64,000 bases of DNA from Rubripirellula tenax (GTDB taxonomy: Bacteria; Planctomycetota; Planctomycetia; Pirellulales; Pirellulaceae): positions 892,764 to 956,763 of the forward strand of contig NZ_SJPW01000003.1 in the NCBI RefSeq assembly GCF_007860125.1. The letters run 5' to 3'. This document shows positions 20,501 through 28,500 of the stretch, piece by piece (the first letter of the stretch is position 1; each line of letters opens with the position of its first letter). The notes beneath the pieces were generated by a model. It was given only the letters and a program-made list of their open reading frames with translations. It made no database searches and had not been told where the DNA came from. The translations under genes and the position numbers were made by a program.

Positions 20501-20979
20501 CCGTTGGACCCGGACGTGAACCGAGTCGCGTTGCGTCCACGATACCCTTGGCTGCCGGGGCCGCCGTCGCCGCCGCGTCCTCCGTTTCCGCCTTTGCCCC
20601 CCGTGCCGCGAATGTACAGATAGCCTTCGTTGCCGATCGCAATTTGGTCACGCAAGGCCGATCGTGTTTGCCCGGCCGGTTGGACTTCACCGTCGATGGC
20701 CAGCACACCGCTGGACCGGTCACCGCGCTGGTAATCGAGTACCAATTGGGCCGCGCCGGCGTGCTGGCCGGGGACCGCATCGGTCGCGTCGCCGCCGCGC
20801 ATCCCGCGTGTGCCCGGTGTGGCGGGCGAGTTGTAATAGTTTTGTCCGTCGTGACCGTTGGGCCCATCGCGACCGCTGATGTCGATCACACCCAACAACT
20901 GCGTCTCGGCATCGGACGCAAAGCAGCCGGCGTCACTGAAACTAGGCGAAGAATCGTCGGGGGAAGATGAAAACGGCAA
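17545..20979 (-). CDS. Large protein with collagen-like N-terminal Gly repeats
   Basis: Protein of 1144 residues. About residues 35-60 and 120-230 are Gly-Xaa-Yaa-like (GGKGGNGGRGGDGGPG, GRGGRGGPGGKGG). The middle (about 320-600) looks like beta-sandwich domains, with a WGVTNVGDETF segment and LAPGATTVIETRIG typical of CARDB/DUF11-type repeats. A probable alpha/beta region (RFLLIANEKTTTTDIDKW, MTIIIPNNYYETPSG) follows, and the C-terminal 400 residues are helical and charged. No signal peptide or transmembrane helix is visible. The start is a TTG at 20979; no in-frame ATG exists before residue 59, and a GTG at about residue 31 is an alternative. The gene follows the ECF sigma factor and thioesterase genes. 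Confidence 0.7.
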   Translation of the reverse strand: MPFSSSPDDSSPSFSDAGCFASDAETQLLGVIDISGRDGPNGHDGQNYYNSPATPGTRGMRGGDATDAVPGQHAGAAQLVLDYQRGDRSSGVLAIDGEVQPAGQTRSALRDQIAIGNEGYLYIRGTGGKGGNGGRGGDGGPGSQGYRGRNATRFTSGSNGGPGGDGGDAGEPTDGKPGGKGGVAIVSVDEANTGLLMLVKGNLVGGDLGFAGKSGRGGRGGPGGKGGSSYHWTETRTYRDSKGNTQTRTIMRSNPGGINGPSGRDGSTSRYRAKDAWSGNDGRFQIVVTDARGGSRTYDSPYDLDLVTFDVASEYTVLEPDSLVSIDNLTVRNCGGMPTPPNYTVRIFLESDDWLLVKSVDLEIKQSLAPEETYTFDTIGIRLRLGDYVVDDPRKRSFRLRHPVSPQASLESGIGRPFRNFENGEDLHVRFPIELMPITCLNSLAPGESTRVIWGVTNVGDETFDQKYLYRAVRSHLRLLGGDLDTNQIVFFGTDDAEFDLLSGAYENRVGELAPGATTVIETRIGIKDSANAIPYQGFALGVDLDLQRPKSSDDREKYRRVDYRKTFIRVSERYLREDGSRFLLIANEKTTTTDIDKWTQLADYFGSSLDVWDVSYYGFLDLVRAVDHDKSLLQQWSGMTIIIPNNYYETPSGSTVAFKQLAKSQFLRAAADHDINFYIVGDSRTGGEAMLGTSLIPVSDEKKPSQLKTQREFLKAVSKWNKYVARSQEIVGGVTGGAQDLADVSLGAVHEFDINRRTILFQPKAEWLEEEAKRLQRKLSKDDPLHRWIIVHRYDTGDTDTEWGFFKRRKIGKLEVRRTLDATKGSAVLFEVDGIDAIDRDFITSKANKHGIFLALKFEDKVDRFIRLVSERTFPRYNEQYIDRPMTDDEVRQIGGELVDSILTDLFNEQRVARTCRTWGRGGVRNIMPKLNYLAERSLNYGVTYRQMLENEVSLGLLYELIANVRYMAVKSKTVWDHAFIPTSFFKRSRAVSNYMMDRSDRIATNIFGRYPSWWDRITHAGDDYDPFGSSAKKEPQGIARKTADDRIAAIEKTLYAAKVGIEKYATAQDHPGLTYDPELLSEQTRVMTGKQYDELVQTEATATRLRYETEKAVRAERSDLLVPLQTPQAIETQTQVSVATPT

Positions 20980-21033
20980 GGTGCGATCGGACTTGTGGGA
21001 GACGTTGGGCCAATGACCGGGGCCGGTGGGGAG

Positions 21034-21432
21034 CTAAACGGTGTTGGCGTACAACTTTTGCAGTTCTTCGGGGACGCGTTGCAGTTTACCGTCACGGTCG
21101 ATGACTCCCAACGTCACCGTTGCCTCGACCAGTGCGGTGCCGTCGCGAGTGATCGAGTAGTCGTGGATGATTTTGGCGGCGGTGACTTTCGCGATCCGCG
21201 TGTGGATATCGATCAGGTCATCGTACTTGGCGGAACTGCGATACCGGCAATCGACGCGGACGACGACCACGAACTGGCCCGCTTCCTCCATCGACCGATA
21301 CCGACCGCCGCTGGCGCGCAGCAGCTCAGTCCGACCGATTTCGAAATACTGCAAGTACCGCGAATGATGCACCAACCCCATGGGGTCACATTCGTCGTAG
21401 CGGACGCGTAATTGGGTCGTATGTTCTCGCAT
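21034..21432 (-). CDS. Acyl-CoA thioesterase, YbgC/FadM-like hot-dog fold
   Basis: Single hot-dog domain of 132 residues. The signature is YDECDPMGLVHHSRYLQYFE, where the Asp after the Cys is the expected catalytic residue. It would hydrolyse an acyl-CoA or acyl-ACP thioester; chain length is not predictable. It lies 12 bases after the ECF sigma gene and 54 bases before the collagen-like gene, so the three may be transcribed together. Confidence 0.85.
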   Translation of the reverse strand: MREHTTQLRVRYDECDPMGLVHHSRYLQYFEIGRTELLRASGGRYRSMEEAGQFVVVVRVDCRYRSSAKYDDLIDIHTRIAKVTAAKIIHDYSITRDGTALVEATVTLGVIDRDGKLQRVPEELQKLYANTV

Positions 21433-21444
21433 TTTGATGTTCGT

Positions 21445-22017
21445 TCACTCGCCCCGAAGACTCTGGTACAGCTTGGCTCGTGCCAGTCGCCAATCTCGCT
21501 CGACGGTGGCCACGCTAACGTCCAAGACTTCGGCAACTTCGGGAATCGACAACCCCGAGAAGAACCTCAGTTCGATCACTTCGCGTTGACGAGGCGAGTC
21601 TTTTTCCAGTTCGTCCAATGACGCTTCCAGATCGACGAAGTCACATTGGTTGCTGGCTTCGAAATTGTCCAGCACGATATCCAACGAGCCACGCGTGTAC
21701 TCGCCGCCTCGCTTGGTTGTCCGTCGGGCTCGGGCGTTATCGACCAGAATTTGTCGCATCGCGCGGTTCGCCATTCCGAAGAAGTAACGTCGGTCGGCGG
21801 CATTGGCGACCGCGTCGGAATCGAGCAACCGCAAACAGGCTTCGTTCACCAGCGCCGTCGCCTGCAACGTGTGATCGGGTCGTTCGCGACTCATCAGCGC
21901 CGCCGCCATTCCTCGCAGCTCGCTTTGCAGTTCGGTGAACAACGCTTCCTTGGCCGACTCGTCGCCCGATTTAACCCGCTGAAGCAGAATTGAGACTTCG
22001 TGAGGCGAATCAGTCAT
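21445..22017 (-). CDS. ECF sigma factor (TIGR02999-like)
   Basis: Extracytoplasmic-function sigma factor of 190 residues with region 2 (HTLQATALVNEACLRLLD, then YFFGMANRAMRQILVD) and region 4 (LSIPEVAEVLDVSVATVERDW). The HTLQATALVNEA sequence is characteristic of the group often found near Hanks-type kinases in planctomycetes and acidobacteria. There is no anti-sigma gene beside it, and such factors are thought to be controlled through kinases. The ATG at 22017 was chosen because the family's N-terminus starts there; an in-frame upstream extension is unlike it. A 1249-residue kinase gene lies about 3.5 kb upstream. Confidence 0.9.
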   Translation of the reverse strand: MTDSPHEVSILLQRVKSGDESAKEALFTELQSELRGMAAALMSRERPDHTLQATALVNEACLRLLDSDAVANAADRRYFFGMANRAMRQILVDNARARRTTKRGGEYTRGSLDIVLDNFEASNQCDFVDLEASLDELEKDSPRQREVIELRFFSGLSIPEVAEVLDVSVATVERDWRLARAKLYQSLRGE

Positions 22018-22105
22018 GGCGGCTACTCGAGATTTCGTCGGGGCAATCGATGGCGAACGTTGGACCACCAACATAACATCTGACGCCCGCCACCGACCGC
22101 GCATG

Positions 22106-22137
22106 AAAAACCCTCGCACCTTTTGCAAGTGCGAGGG
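22106..22137 (-). terminator. Intrinsic terminator of the Ala/Asn-rich exported protein gene
   Basis: Nine-base perfect stem (22111-22119 with 22129-22137) and a 9-base loop. On the minus strand it is followed by five T residues. It isolates the gene at 22168-22701 from the ECF sigma factor gene. Confidence 0.88.
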
Positions 22138-22167
22138 ACGGAATCGATCGTGCGGTCGGCTGACAAA

Positions 22168-22701
22168 TTACCATCCGAAGGTCGGTTGGACGGCCGGTTG
22201 GTAGATCGGTTGTGGGTTGTAGTATTGGTTGTCGATGGCACGGGCACCGCTGAAGCTGTTTTGTCCCCAATTGGCTCGTGCGTTCGCGTTGGCACGGGCG
22301 TTGGACCAGGTTCCGTTGGCGATGGCTTGGCCGTTGGATCGGGCGACGCCACCCCAAGTCGATTGAGCGGTCGAGTTGACGTGCGATCGAGCACCCCATC
22401 CGTTCGCGATCGATCGGCCGTTGGCGATAGCGACGCCACCGTTGGCGATGGCGGTGCTGTTTCCGCTTGCGAAGCCACCGTTGCGACCGCTGCCGAACAT
22501 GTTGGCTTGAGCGAATCCGCCGTTACGGGCGACGGCGGTCGCGTTCAGACGGGTGTTGCCGCGGCCGCTTGCGTTGGCGATCGCAGTGCCGCCGTTGGAG
22601 TAGCTGCTGGCGGTGACTTGAGCGTTTGCGTCGACTGCGAACATGCTAAGGGCGAACAAGCAAAGGGCGGCCAGGGCGATCGAGGTGGTGATGCGGGTCA
22701 T
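22168..22701 (-). CDS. Small exported Ala/Asn/Gly-rich repeat protein
   Basis: Protein of 177 residues with a clear Sec signal peptide (MTRITTSIALAALCLFAL, cleavage after ANA). The mature part is low complexity with short quasi-repeats based on AIANG, for example GGTAIANAS, STAIANGGVAIANGRSIANG and NGQAIANGTW. Aromatic residues are few until a Tyr/Pro/Gln-rich end. Such a sequence could form a beta-solenoid or a surface filament, but no family is recognised. The ATG is preceded by AAGGAA. The bipartite TTAAGGG-CGCA element lies 74-102 bases upstream. A strong terminator follows. Confidence 0.75.
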   Translation of the reverse strand: MTRITTSIALAALCLFALSMFAVDANAQVTASSYSNGGTAIANASGRGNTRLNATAVARNGGFAQANMFGSGRNGGFASGNSTAIANGGVAIANGRSIANGWGARSHVNSTAQSTWGGVARSNGQAIANGTWSNARANANARANWGQNSFSGARAIDNQYYNPQPIYQPAVQPTFGW

Positions 22702-22774
22702 CGTAAGGTTCCTTGAAAGAAAGTTGAGTGAGTCGTTTTTGAGTCTGAAAGTCACAGTTGGCTTTCATGGGAGT

Positions 22775-22803
22775 CATGCGAGAACCTTGGCCAAACCCCT
22801 TAA
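22775..22803 (-). promoter_or_regulatory. Shared bipartite element, copy 1 (TTAAGGG-N16-CGCATG)
   Basis: On the minus strand TTAAGGG is followed by 16 bases and CGCATG. The same layout, with CGCAGG, precedes two other small exported protein genes. It ends 74 bases before the ATG at 22701. A T/A-rich block (GAAAAAACTTCAAG) lies just upstream. I read it as a likely shared promoter; direct proof is absent. Confidence 0.6.
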
Positions 22804-22847
22804 CGCTTTCTTGAAGTTTTTTCGGACACCGTCATCGACTCATCAAT

Positions 22848-22911
22848 TCGCTGTGTCACCGATTCACCGATTCGCCGATTCGCCGTGTCACCGATTCACC
22901 GTGTCACCGTG
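22848..22911. repeat. 8-base tandem repeat, TCRCCGNK
   Basis: Eight consecutive 8-base units, all in register and mostly of the form TCACCGAT, TCGCCGAT or TCACCGTG; the first unit (TCGCTGTG) is degenerate. It lies in non-coding DNA between two exported-protein genes, so coding constraint does not explain it. Confidence 0.8.
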
Positions 22912-22927
22912 TCGGGCTGCGTCAACG

Positions 22928-22960
22928 AAAAAACGCCGAATCCTGGGCAGGATCGGCGTT
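22928..22960 (-). terminator. Intrinsic terminator of the EDRNE-repeat protein gene
   Basis: Eight-base stem (22932-22939 with 22953-22960) with a second short stem inside, followed on the minus strand by six T residues. It lies about 53 bases after the stop codon at 23013. Confidence 0.85.
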
Positions 22961-23012
22961 GGGTGGTCGTTCCGTCGTACGGTGAACCGTTTTTAGCGAT
23001 TCGCCATGAAGG

Positions 23013-23777
23013 CTACTTGAATGGATTCAAATTGCGTCCAAGCGAGCGTAGGTTGCCGGGCAGAATCGTGTTGCGGCGAACGGGTTGGCTAGGCCGACGC
23101 GCACCCGTTGTGGGTGTGGAAAACTGAACGTGTTCGTTTCGGTCTTCGATGACTCCACCTTGGCCGGGGTAAACGACTTGGCCAGGATAGACGCCATAGC
23201 CCGGTTGTCCCGGTCGGTTTTGGCCGGGTTGGGCACCTGGGGTCTGGCCGCCTGGCTGGGTGCTGTAGGTCACGTTTTCGTTTCGGTCTTCAATGATGCC
23301 GCCGCCGTGATGGACGCCACCGACTTGTCGCCGCGAAAGGTTTCCGTGCGGCACTCCGTTGGAAGTCCACTGGGTCCCCGTGACATGCCACTGGATACCG
23401 TTCACATCCGTTTCGTAGCGATTGACTTGTTGATACGAACCGGGGTCGGCATAGGTCCGGTTCGGGTCCAGCACGCTTTCGCGGACCGTGTTCTTGTCCG
23501 TCCGAACGATCACGCGGCCGGTGAAGGGATCGTACTGGACGTCGGAAACCTGGCGACCCGAGTTGTAGATTTCGGGGTTGTACCATCCACCGCTGTTGAT
23601 AGGGCCTGCACCGCTGATTGGGCCTCCGCCATAAACCGGGGCTCCCTGGATCGGTCCTGGGCCGCCGACGCCAATCTGACCTGGGTACGATGTCTGGGCC
23701 GAAGCACTGGAGGCAGCCAACGACAGCGAAGCGACGATGGCGAGGGCGGAACTTCGTGAGATGATTTTCAAAGGCAT
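23013..23777 (-). CDS. Exported Gly/Pro-rich protein with EDRNE repeats
   Basis: Protein of 254 residues with a Sec signal peptide (ALAIVASLSLAASSASA). The mature protein has a Gly/Pro-rich N-terminal stretch, then a domain with YDPFTGRVIVRTDKNTVRESV and YETDVNGIQWHVTGTQW. Two copies of GG(I/V)IEDRNE(N/H)V (about residues 160 and 210) flank a Gln/Gly/Pro-rich linker. No family is recognised. The bipartite TTAAGGG-CGCAGG element lies 65-93 bases upstream of the ATG. A terminator follows the gene. Confidence 0.75.
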   Translation of the reverse strand: MPLKIISRSSALAIVASLSLAASSASAQTSYPGQIGVGGPGPIQGAPVYGGGPISGAGPINSGGWYNPEIYNSGRQVSDVQYDPFTGRVIVRTDKNTVRESVLDPNRTYADPGSYQQVNRYETDVNGIQWHVTGTQWTSNGVPHGNLSRRQVGGVHHGGGIIEDRNENVTYSTQPGGQTPGAQPGQNRPGQPGYGVYPGQVVYPGQGGVIEDRNEHVQFSTPTTGARRPSQPVRRNTILPGNLRSLGRNLNPFK

Positions 23778-23841
23778 GGTCTGGATCTCATGGGGTTAAA
23801 TTGGGGATGTATGTCAGCATACTCGGGGAGTGTCAGTCAAA

Positions 23842-23870
23842 CCTGCGTCGTGCGTCGGTTGGACCCTTAA
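23842..23870 (-). promoter_or_regulatory. Shared bipartite element, copy 2 (TTAAGGG-N16-CGCAGG)
   Basis: TTAAGGG, 16 bases, CGCAGG on the minus strand, ending 65 bases before the ATG at 23777. Its second block continues as CGCAGGTTTG, identical to copy 3. A 14-base hairpin (CACGT-AAAA-ACGTG, 23878-23891) lies just upstream of the first block. Confidence 0.6.
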
Positions 23871-23958
23871 GAAATTCCACGTAAAAACGTGATTCGTCGC
23901 TTTCTGGTCATTTCAGTGTGATCAGACGTCGCAATGCGAAAGGTCTTTCTGGGCAAAG

Positions 23959-23990
23959 GGTTGGCGAATCCTCTGGTTGGCGAATCCTCA
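23959..23990. repeat. Tandem 16-base duplication over a stop codon
   Basis: Two adjacent 16-base units (GGTTGGCGAATCCTCT and GGTTGGCGAATCCTCA) differ at one base. The second unit contains the stop codon of the PDZ gene. It looks like a recent duplication at the gene's 3' end. Confidence 0.8.
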
Positions 23991-24692
23991 AGGGGTGCCC
24001 CGCAGGGCACGGCGTACCGCGGCTTTGGCGCCGTCGCTCAGTTCGCCGTTTTCAAGTTGGTCCTGAATTTCAGCGATCGTGCCGCTCATTCGGACGCGTC
24101 CGACGTTGGGGTCCGACGATGCGATGTCCAGCATGATTTGGTCGCCGTTCTGGCTGACCGAAACCGATTCTCCGTTACCGGAAACGGACGAGGAAACCGA
24201 CGAGGACGCTGATGAACGGGTTCCCGGCGACGTGCCCAAGGGCGAGAAGCTGCGGCCCATCGCGGGTCGGTTGGGCTGGATGACTGGGAACCGGTTCACG
24301 TTGGGCAGCATCGCTCCCGGCCGGTTCCCCATGCCAGCAACCAACATTTTTGGAACGCCGCGTCGGATCACCATCAATCCGATTCGCGGGTTCGCATTCC
24401 CAAGATCTGAAGCCGCTTGAACGGGCCGTTGGTCGATTTCGGTAAGGATATCGCCGACCCGCAGGCCCAACTCGGCGGCTCGACTGCCCTCGGCAACGCT
24501 CTCGACCACCATTCCTTTGTGGGGGCGAAGCAGCGGCAGGTGCATCCGCAACAGTTCTGGCATCTCGGTCAGCGTCATTCCCCATTCGTCGGCAACGGGA
24601 GCTTCCGCCACGGGCGGCGCCGGGGCATCTTGGGCAGGCAACGTGTTTGTGGTGAAAGCCAGCAAGGCGGCGGCGATAAGAAAGCGTTTCAT
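23988..24692 (-). CDS. Exported PDZ-domain protein
   Basis: Protein of 234 residues with a Sec signal peptide (MKRFLIAAALLAFTTNTLPAQ). A single PDZ-like module spans about residues 35-115: LPLLRPHKGMVVESVAEGS, LRVGDILTEIDQRPV and GLMVIRRG, the pattern of DegP/HtrA PDZ domains, but with no protease domain. A long Ser-rich linker and a small C-terminal region (MLDIASSDPNVGRVRMSG) follow. It is probably a periplasmic or surface peptide-binding module. Its upstream region lacks the TTAAGGG element found before its neighbours. Confidence 0.78.
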   Translation of the reverse strand: MKRFLIAAALLAFTTNTLPAQDAPAPPVAEAPVADEWGMTLTEMPELLRMHLPLLRPHKGMVVESVAEGSRAAELGLRVGDILTEIDQRPVQAASDLGNANPRIGLMVIRRGVPKMLVAGMGNRPGAMLPNVNRFPVIQPNRPAMGRSFSPLGTSPGTRSSASSSVSSSVSGNGESVSVSQNGDQIMLDIASSDPNVGRVRMSGTIAEIQDQLENGELSDGAKAAVRRALRGTP

Positions 24693-24749
24693 GGGATGGC
24701 TCTTGGTAAAGGTGTGGCAAGTTTTATTGGAACGAATGCTGGAACTGCG

Positions 24750-24781
24750 AAAAGTCTTCGCCACCCGAGAGTGACGAAGAC
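24750..24781 (-). terminator. Intrinsic terminator of the Gly/Ser-rich exported protein gene
   Basis: Seven-base stem (24754-24760 with 24775-24781) extended by three further pairs past one mismatch, followed on the minus strand by four T residues. The short T run makes it weaker than the others. Confidence 0.55.
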
Positions 24782-24803
24782 CGGAGGGGTATTGAGTCAG
24801 TAT

Positions 24804-25385
24804 TTAGCGGTGGTTGAAGACTCGGTGGTTGGATCCGGTGTTGATCGATCCGTTCGTGACGGGGAAGGTTTGGTAGGTCGGTTGGCCCCATTGGCGAGTG
24901 TGGCTGTTGGACCAGGCGTTCGTGTTCTGGCCGAAGCCGGTCGATTGGCTGCCGCCGTAAACTCGCCCATTTTGGATCCCCGTTTGGCCGCCCGAGATGA
25001 CTCGGCGGTTGCCGCCGGTGCTGGTCACACCGCCATGGCTGAAGTGGGTGCCGCCTCGACCGATGTTCAGGTTCATGTTGTGAGCCACGCCGCCCGGTCC
25101 GGCTCCGGCACCGATCGAGTTGCTGATCGCCAAGCCGTTGGGGCCGGCACCCAGTGCGAATCCGTGGCCAAATTGCATTCCGTTCTTCGAGCTGCTGCGG
25201 CTCTTGACGATCGAGATCGGGCCGTTCGCCGATCCGCCCGCTCCGGCGAATCCCTTGCCGATGTCGACCCAAGACCCGGCCGATTGAGCCGACGCGGTGG
25301 AAGCGGAAATGGAAAGGACAGCGGCCAAAGCCAGGCTGGCGAAAACGGTGCGAGCGACGGTGGTGATGGTGATCGAGTGAGTCAT
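24804..25385 (-). CDS. Exported Gly/Ser/Asn-rich protein
   Basis: Protein of 193 residues with a Sec signal peptide (ARTVFASLALAAVLSISASTASA). The mature part is Gly/Ser/Asn-rich, for example GKGFAGAGGSANGPISIV and SNSIGAGAGPGGVAHNM, with many His and Tyr in the last third. No family is recognised; it resembles the Ala/Asn-rich protein at 22168 in style rather than sequence. The bipartite TTAAGGG-CGCAGG element lies 63-91 bases before the ATG. A probable terminator follows. Confidence 0.72.
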   Translation of the reverse strand: MTHSITITTVARTVFASLALAAVLSISASTASAQSAGSWVDIGKGFAGAGGSANGPISIVKSRSSSKNGMQFGHGFALGAGPNGLAISNSIGAGAGPGGVAHNMNLNIGRGGTHFSHGGVTSTGGNRRVISGGQTGIQNGRVYGGSQSTGFGQNTNAWSNSHTRQWGQPTYQTFPVTNGSINTGSNHRVFNHR

Positions 25386-25447
25386 GGGATTTCTCTGATT
25401 TGGGCGTTTGCGGGAAGTTGGCGACCCGTTTGGCCGCCTCACCCAAA

Positions 25448-25476
25448 CCTGCGGCAATTCGCCGGAAACCCCTTAA
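25448..25476 (-). promoter_or_regulatory. Shared bipartite element, copy 3 (TTAAGGG-N16-CGCAGG)
   Basis: TTAAGGG, 16 bases, CGCAGG on the minus strand, ending 63 bases before the ATG at 25385. An AT-rich block (CTTTTTGAAAAACG) precedes the first half, as in copy 1. The last bases of the kinase gene lie only 25 bases upstream. Confidence 0.6.
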
Positions 25477-25501
25477 ACGTTTTTCAAAAAGTTTTTCCCT
25501 G

Positions 25502-28500
25502 CTACTCCGGGGTCCACCAGGCCTGGACGTCGTCCAGCTTAATCCCGCCTGCCCCCGAAACCTCGATCCGCAGCTCGGCATCGTTCACAGGCGGCCAAGT
25601 CTGGTCGGTGGTTCGGAAATCCCCTTTGGCAACGGTCCACTGATCAGCCGCCGGTTGGACTTCGATGACCTTCGCTGCGTCGATCCAAACGCGACACGTC
25701 GCCGGACGGCTATCAACCGTCTTCATCCAAACCTCGATCTTGTATTCGGATGCCGGTTGGACGGGGAACACTTGAGTGACGTTTCCACCGCTTGCCGCTG
25801 GAATCATCAAGCATTGATCGCCGTCATGCGAGTCGTCTCGAACGACACGACCGCCCGCGTCGTCGGTCCAATAGCGGGTCGACCCGAGTTCAAACCCACC
25901 GTTCAGCACAGCCGCCCGGAATGGCCCCTCGCTGTCAATGGGGACTTCAAATTCACTGGCGCGAGGAATCTTCACCAACGCTTCCAAAAAGGTTTTCATC
26001 GCCGGCAGTTTCGGGTCCTCCGGTGCAACTTTTTGCAGTGACCCGTAGCGCATCCCCAGCGGTCGAATGACGGTCAGCATCAAATCGGTCGCCGGTTCCA
26101 ATACGCGTGCGCGCTCAATCAACGTTTTCGATTCCTCGTACCGCTGGGTCGCACCCAAGACTCTTGCTTGTCCCAGCAGGGCCGCCGCCCGATGGTCGGC
26201 CGTTCGCCCTTTGGCAAAGGCTTCGCGATACGCCGTCATTGCTTCGGCGAGTCGATTGCGGTGTTCGAAACACTTCCCGATACCCCAATTGACCCAGTCA
26301 TGATTGGGATCGATTCTCTTTGCGGCGGTGAAATGTTCCCCCGCCGCGGCGACCTGTGTGGCGCTGGGTCGTTCGTCTTGCAATTCCAGCAGTCCCGCCA
26401 CGGCATGTGCGTGGGCCGAATCAGGTGATCGCTGCAGCGCCGTTTCAGCAGCCCGTCGCGATTCGTCCAATCGATTTTGACCCAATCGAATCGACGCCAG
26501 CAACGCGGGATACTTTGCATCATCGGCCAATCGATCGGCCATCGTTTCGACCACATCAGCCGCTTCTTCACGTCCTCTCAAATCATCGGCGCGGACCAAC
26601 GATGCATCGACAATCGGAACTAACGCGAGAGTCAATTTCGAAGTCTCGATGAACCGATCGATCGCTCTTTCGACGCATGCGGCGTCTTCGGAACCCGAAT
26701 CGTAGATCGCCAATCCGTGTTGCCAACCGACCCACGGTTGTTCGCCCTCGACTTGGTTGCGTGACAACCGATCGGCTTCTGTCGCGTCCGCTAAACTCCA
26801 GCGGCGAAGTTCTGCGGCTCGGCGTTTGCGGTCGGCCGCATCGAACTGCGAATCGGCTGCCGGCAATCGTCCGATCAACCTTGCTTGGGCGCGATAGATC
26901 GACGAACGATCGGCGAACGCAAAACACTTCTGCGGATCCATTGCTATGCATCGCCCGATGGCCTGGATTGCGGCGTCGAATTGGCGGGGGTCATTGCCAC
27001 CGTCTCGCTGGGCCATCAGAAACTCGACCTGCGCGAGCGCCAGACTGGTCCAGTAATGATTGGGGCGCTGGGTCGACGCGCGAAGGAACAAGTCTCGCGA
27101 CGTGACCAAGGAATCGTCACCTTGGTAATTGCGAAAGAATAGCTCGAAATTTGGGTCCATCGCCGCAATCATCGACAGCACACCCAAGCCGTGCGAATCG
27201 GTCGCAGTCTGGGTCAATCCAAGTTCGCTGGCGGCCAACCGTGACCCCTTCATCAACCGAAACTCGGCCGCGCGGCGATACCAGTGGGCGGCCTCGGAAC
27301 GTCGAAACATTTCGATCCGCTGGCTGACGACTTCCGCCGATTGGCATTCGCTTTTCCCTTCGTTCGTCCGCAAAAATCGCCGTGTTGCACCAAATAGTCC
27401 GCCGCTTGAAGTGATCCTGCCGATACCCGTCAGCCGGGTTCCGGCGGTCTTGATCAGCATCGCGTCCAGCAACATCCACTGTTGGTAAACATCCCAACGA
27501 AGTCGGTCTGTTTGTTCCGGCGAAAGGTCGCTCGCCGGCAAATGAAACCACCAGTCGGGATGATCCCAGACACCAAGCGATTCCAGCGATGCGCGACAAG
27601 CCGCAATCGAACGACTGTCACGCGCAAGCACGTTGTAAAGACTCGTTTCGTCTGCGTATTGATAGAAGTCGACGATGCGGCTCAGCTCGATCGCCTTCTG
27701 AACCGTTTCGTCTTGGATTTCGCGTAACTGGGTTTCTTCGTCCAGCGAGTCGATCGCGCGGTCGAGCACGCTCAATGCGGATGAGAATCGGTCGGCAGCG
27801 ACTTCCTTTTTCGCCAGATTGATTGCACCTTGGGCCGACGTCCGAAGTTCGATCAGTCGTCTTGCCGATACGGCATCGAGCGCCATCGCATTGGCATTGT
27901 TCTCTCTTTCGATGCGAAACTGTTTCGCCTTCAATGTGTTCCAGATTGCTGAGCCCGAAATCGATCCGACCGTGACCAACGTCGCCGCAACGGCCGCCGA
28001 ATAGGCCAGCGTGCGGTGCCCACGAATCCACCGACCGATCCGCACCGACGGTGAATCGCGATGGACCGAAACGGGTTCGTCCGCCAACCATCGTTCGATG
28101 TCCGTCGCTAAGTCGGAAACACGTCGATAACGATTGGACGGGAATCGCGACATGGCTTTTAAGCAAATCGCCTGCAGCGCCGGTGGAACATCGGCGACGA
28201 TTTCAGAAGGCCGTGGGAAGTCTCCGGCGACGATGCGAGGCAACAGTCGCTTGATCGAGTCGTCACGGTGTGGCGGCAGTCCCGCCAGAATTTCGTACAG
28301 CGTCGATCCCAACAAATAGATATCCGTTCGCGTGCTGATTTCGTCGATCCGGCCGTCGGCCTGTTCGGGGCTCATGTACTGGGGCGTGCCCACGGTGCCG
28401 ACAGCATGTGACGGTGCCGAATCGTCGTCCTCGTTGTTTTGTCGAATCTCGTCCATGAACACTTGGGTCATGGACTCGCTTTGCGCCGGATCGAGCAACT

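Larger units (their letters stand above)
22702..23012. other. Intergenic region with a tandem repeat, promoter motif and terminator
   Basis: This gap holds the putative promoter of the Ala/Asn-rich gene, an 8-base tandem repeat (22848-22911) and the terminator of the next gene (22928-22960). No coding frame is convincing. Features inside it are listed separately. Confidence 0.6.

Noticed and set aside
22848-22911. CRISPR array
   Set aside because: The repeats are 8 bases in direct tandem with no spacers and no cas genes nearby.
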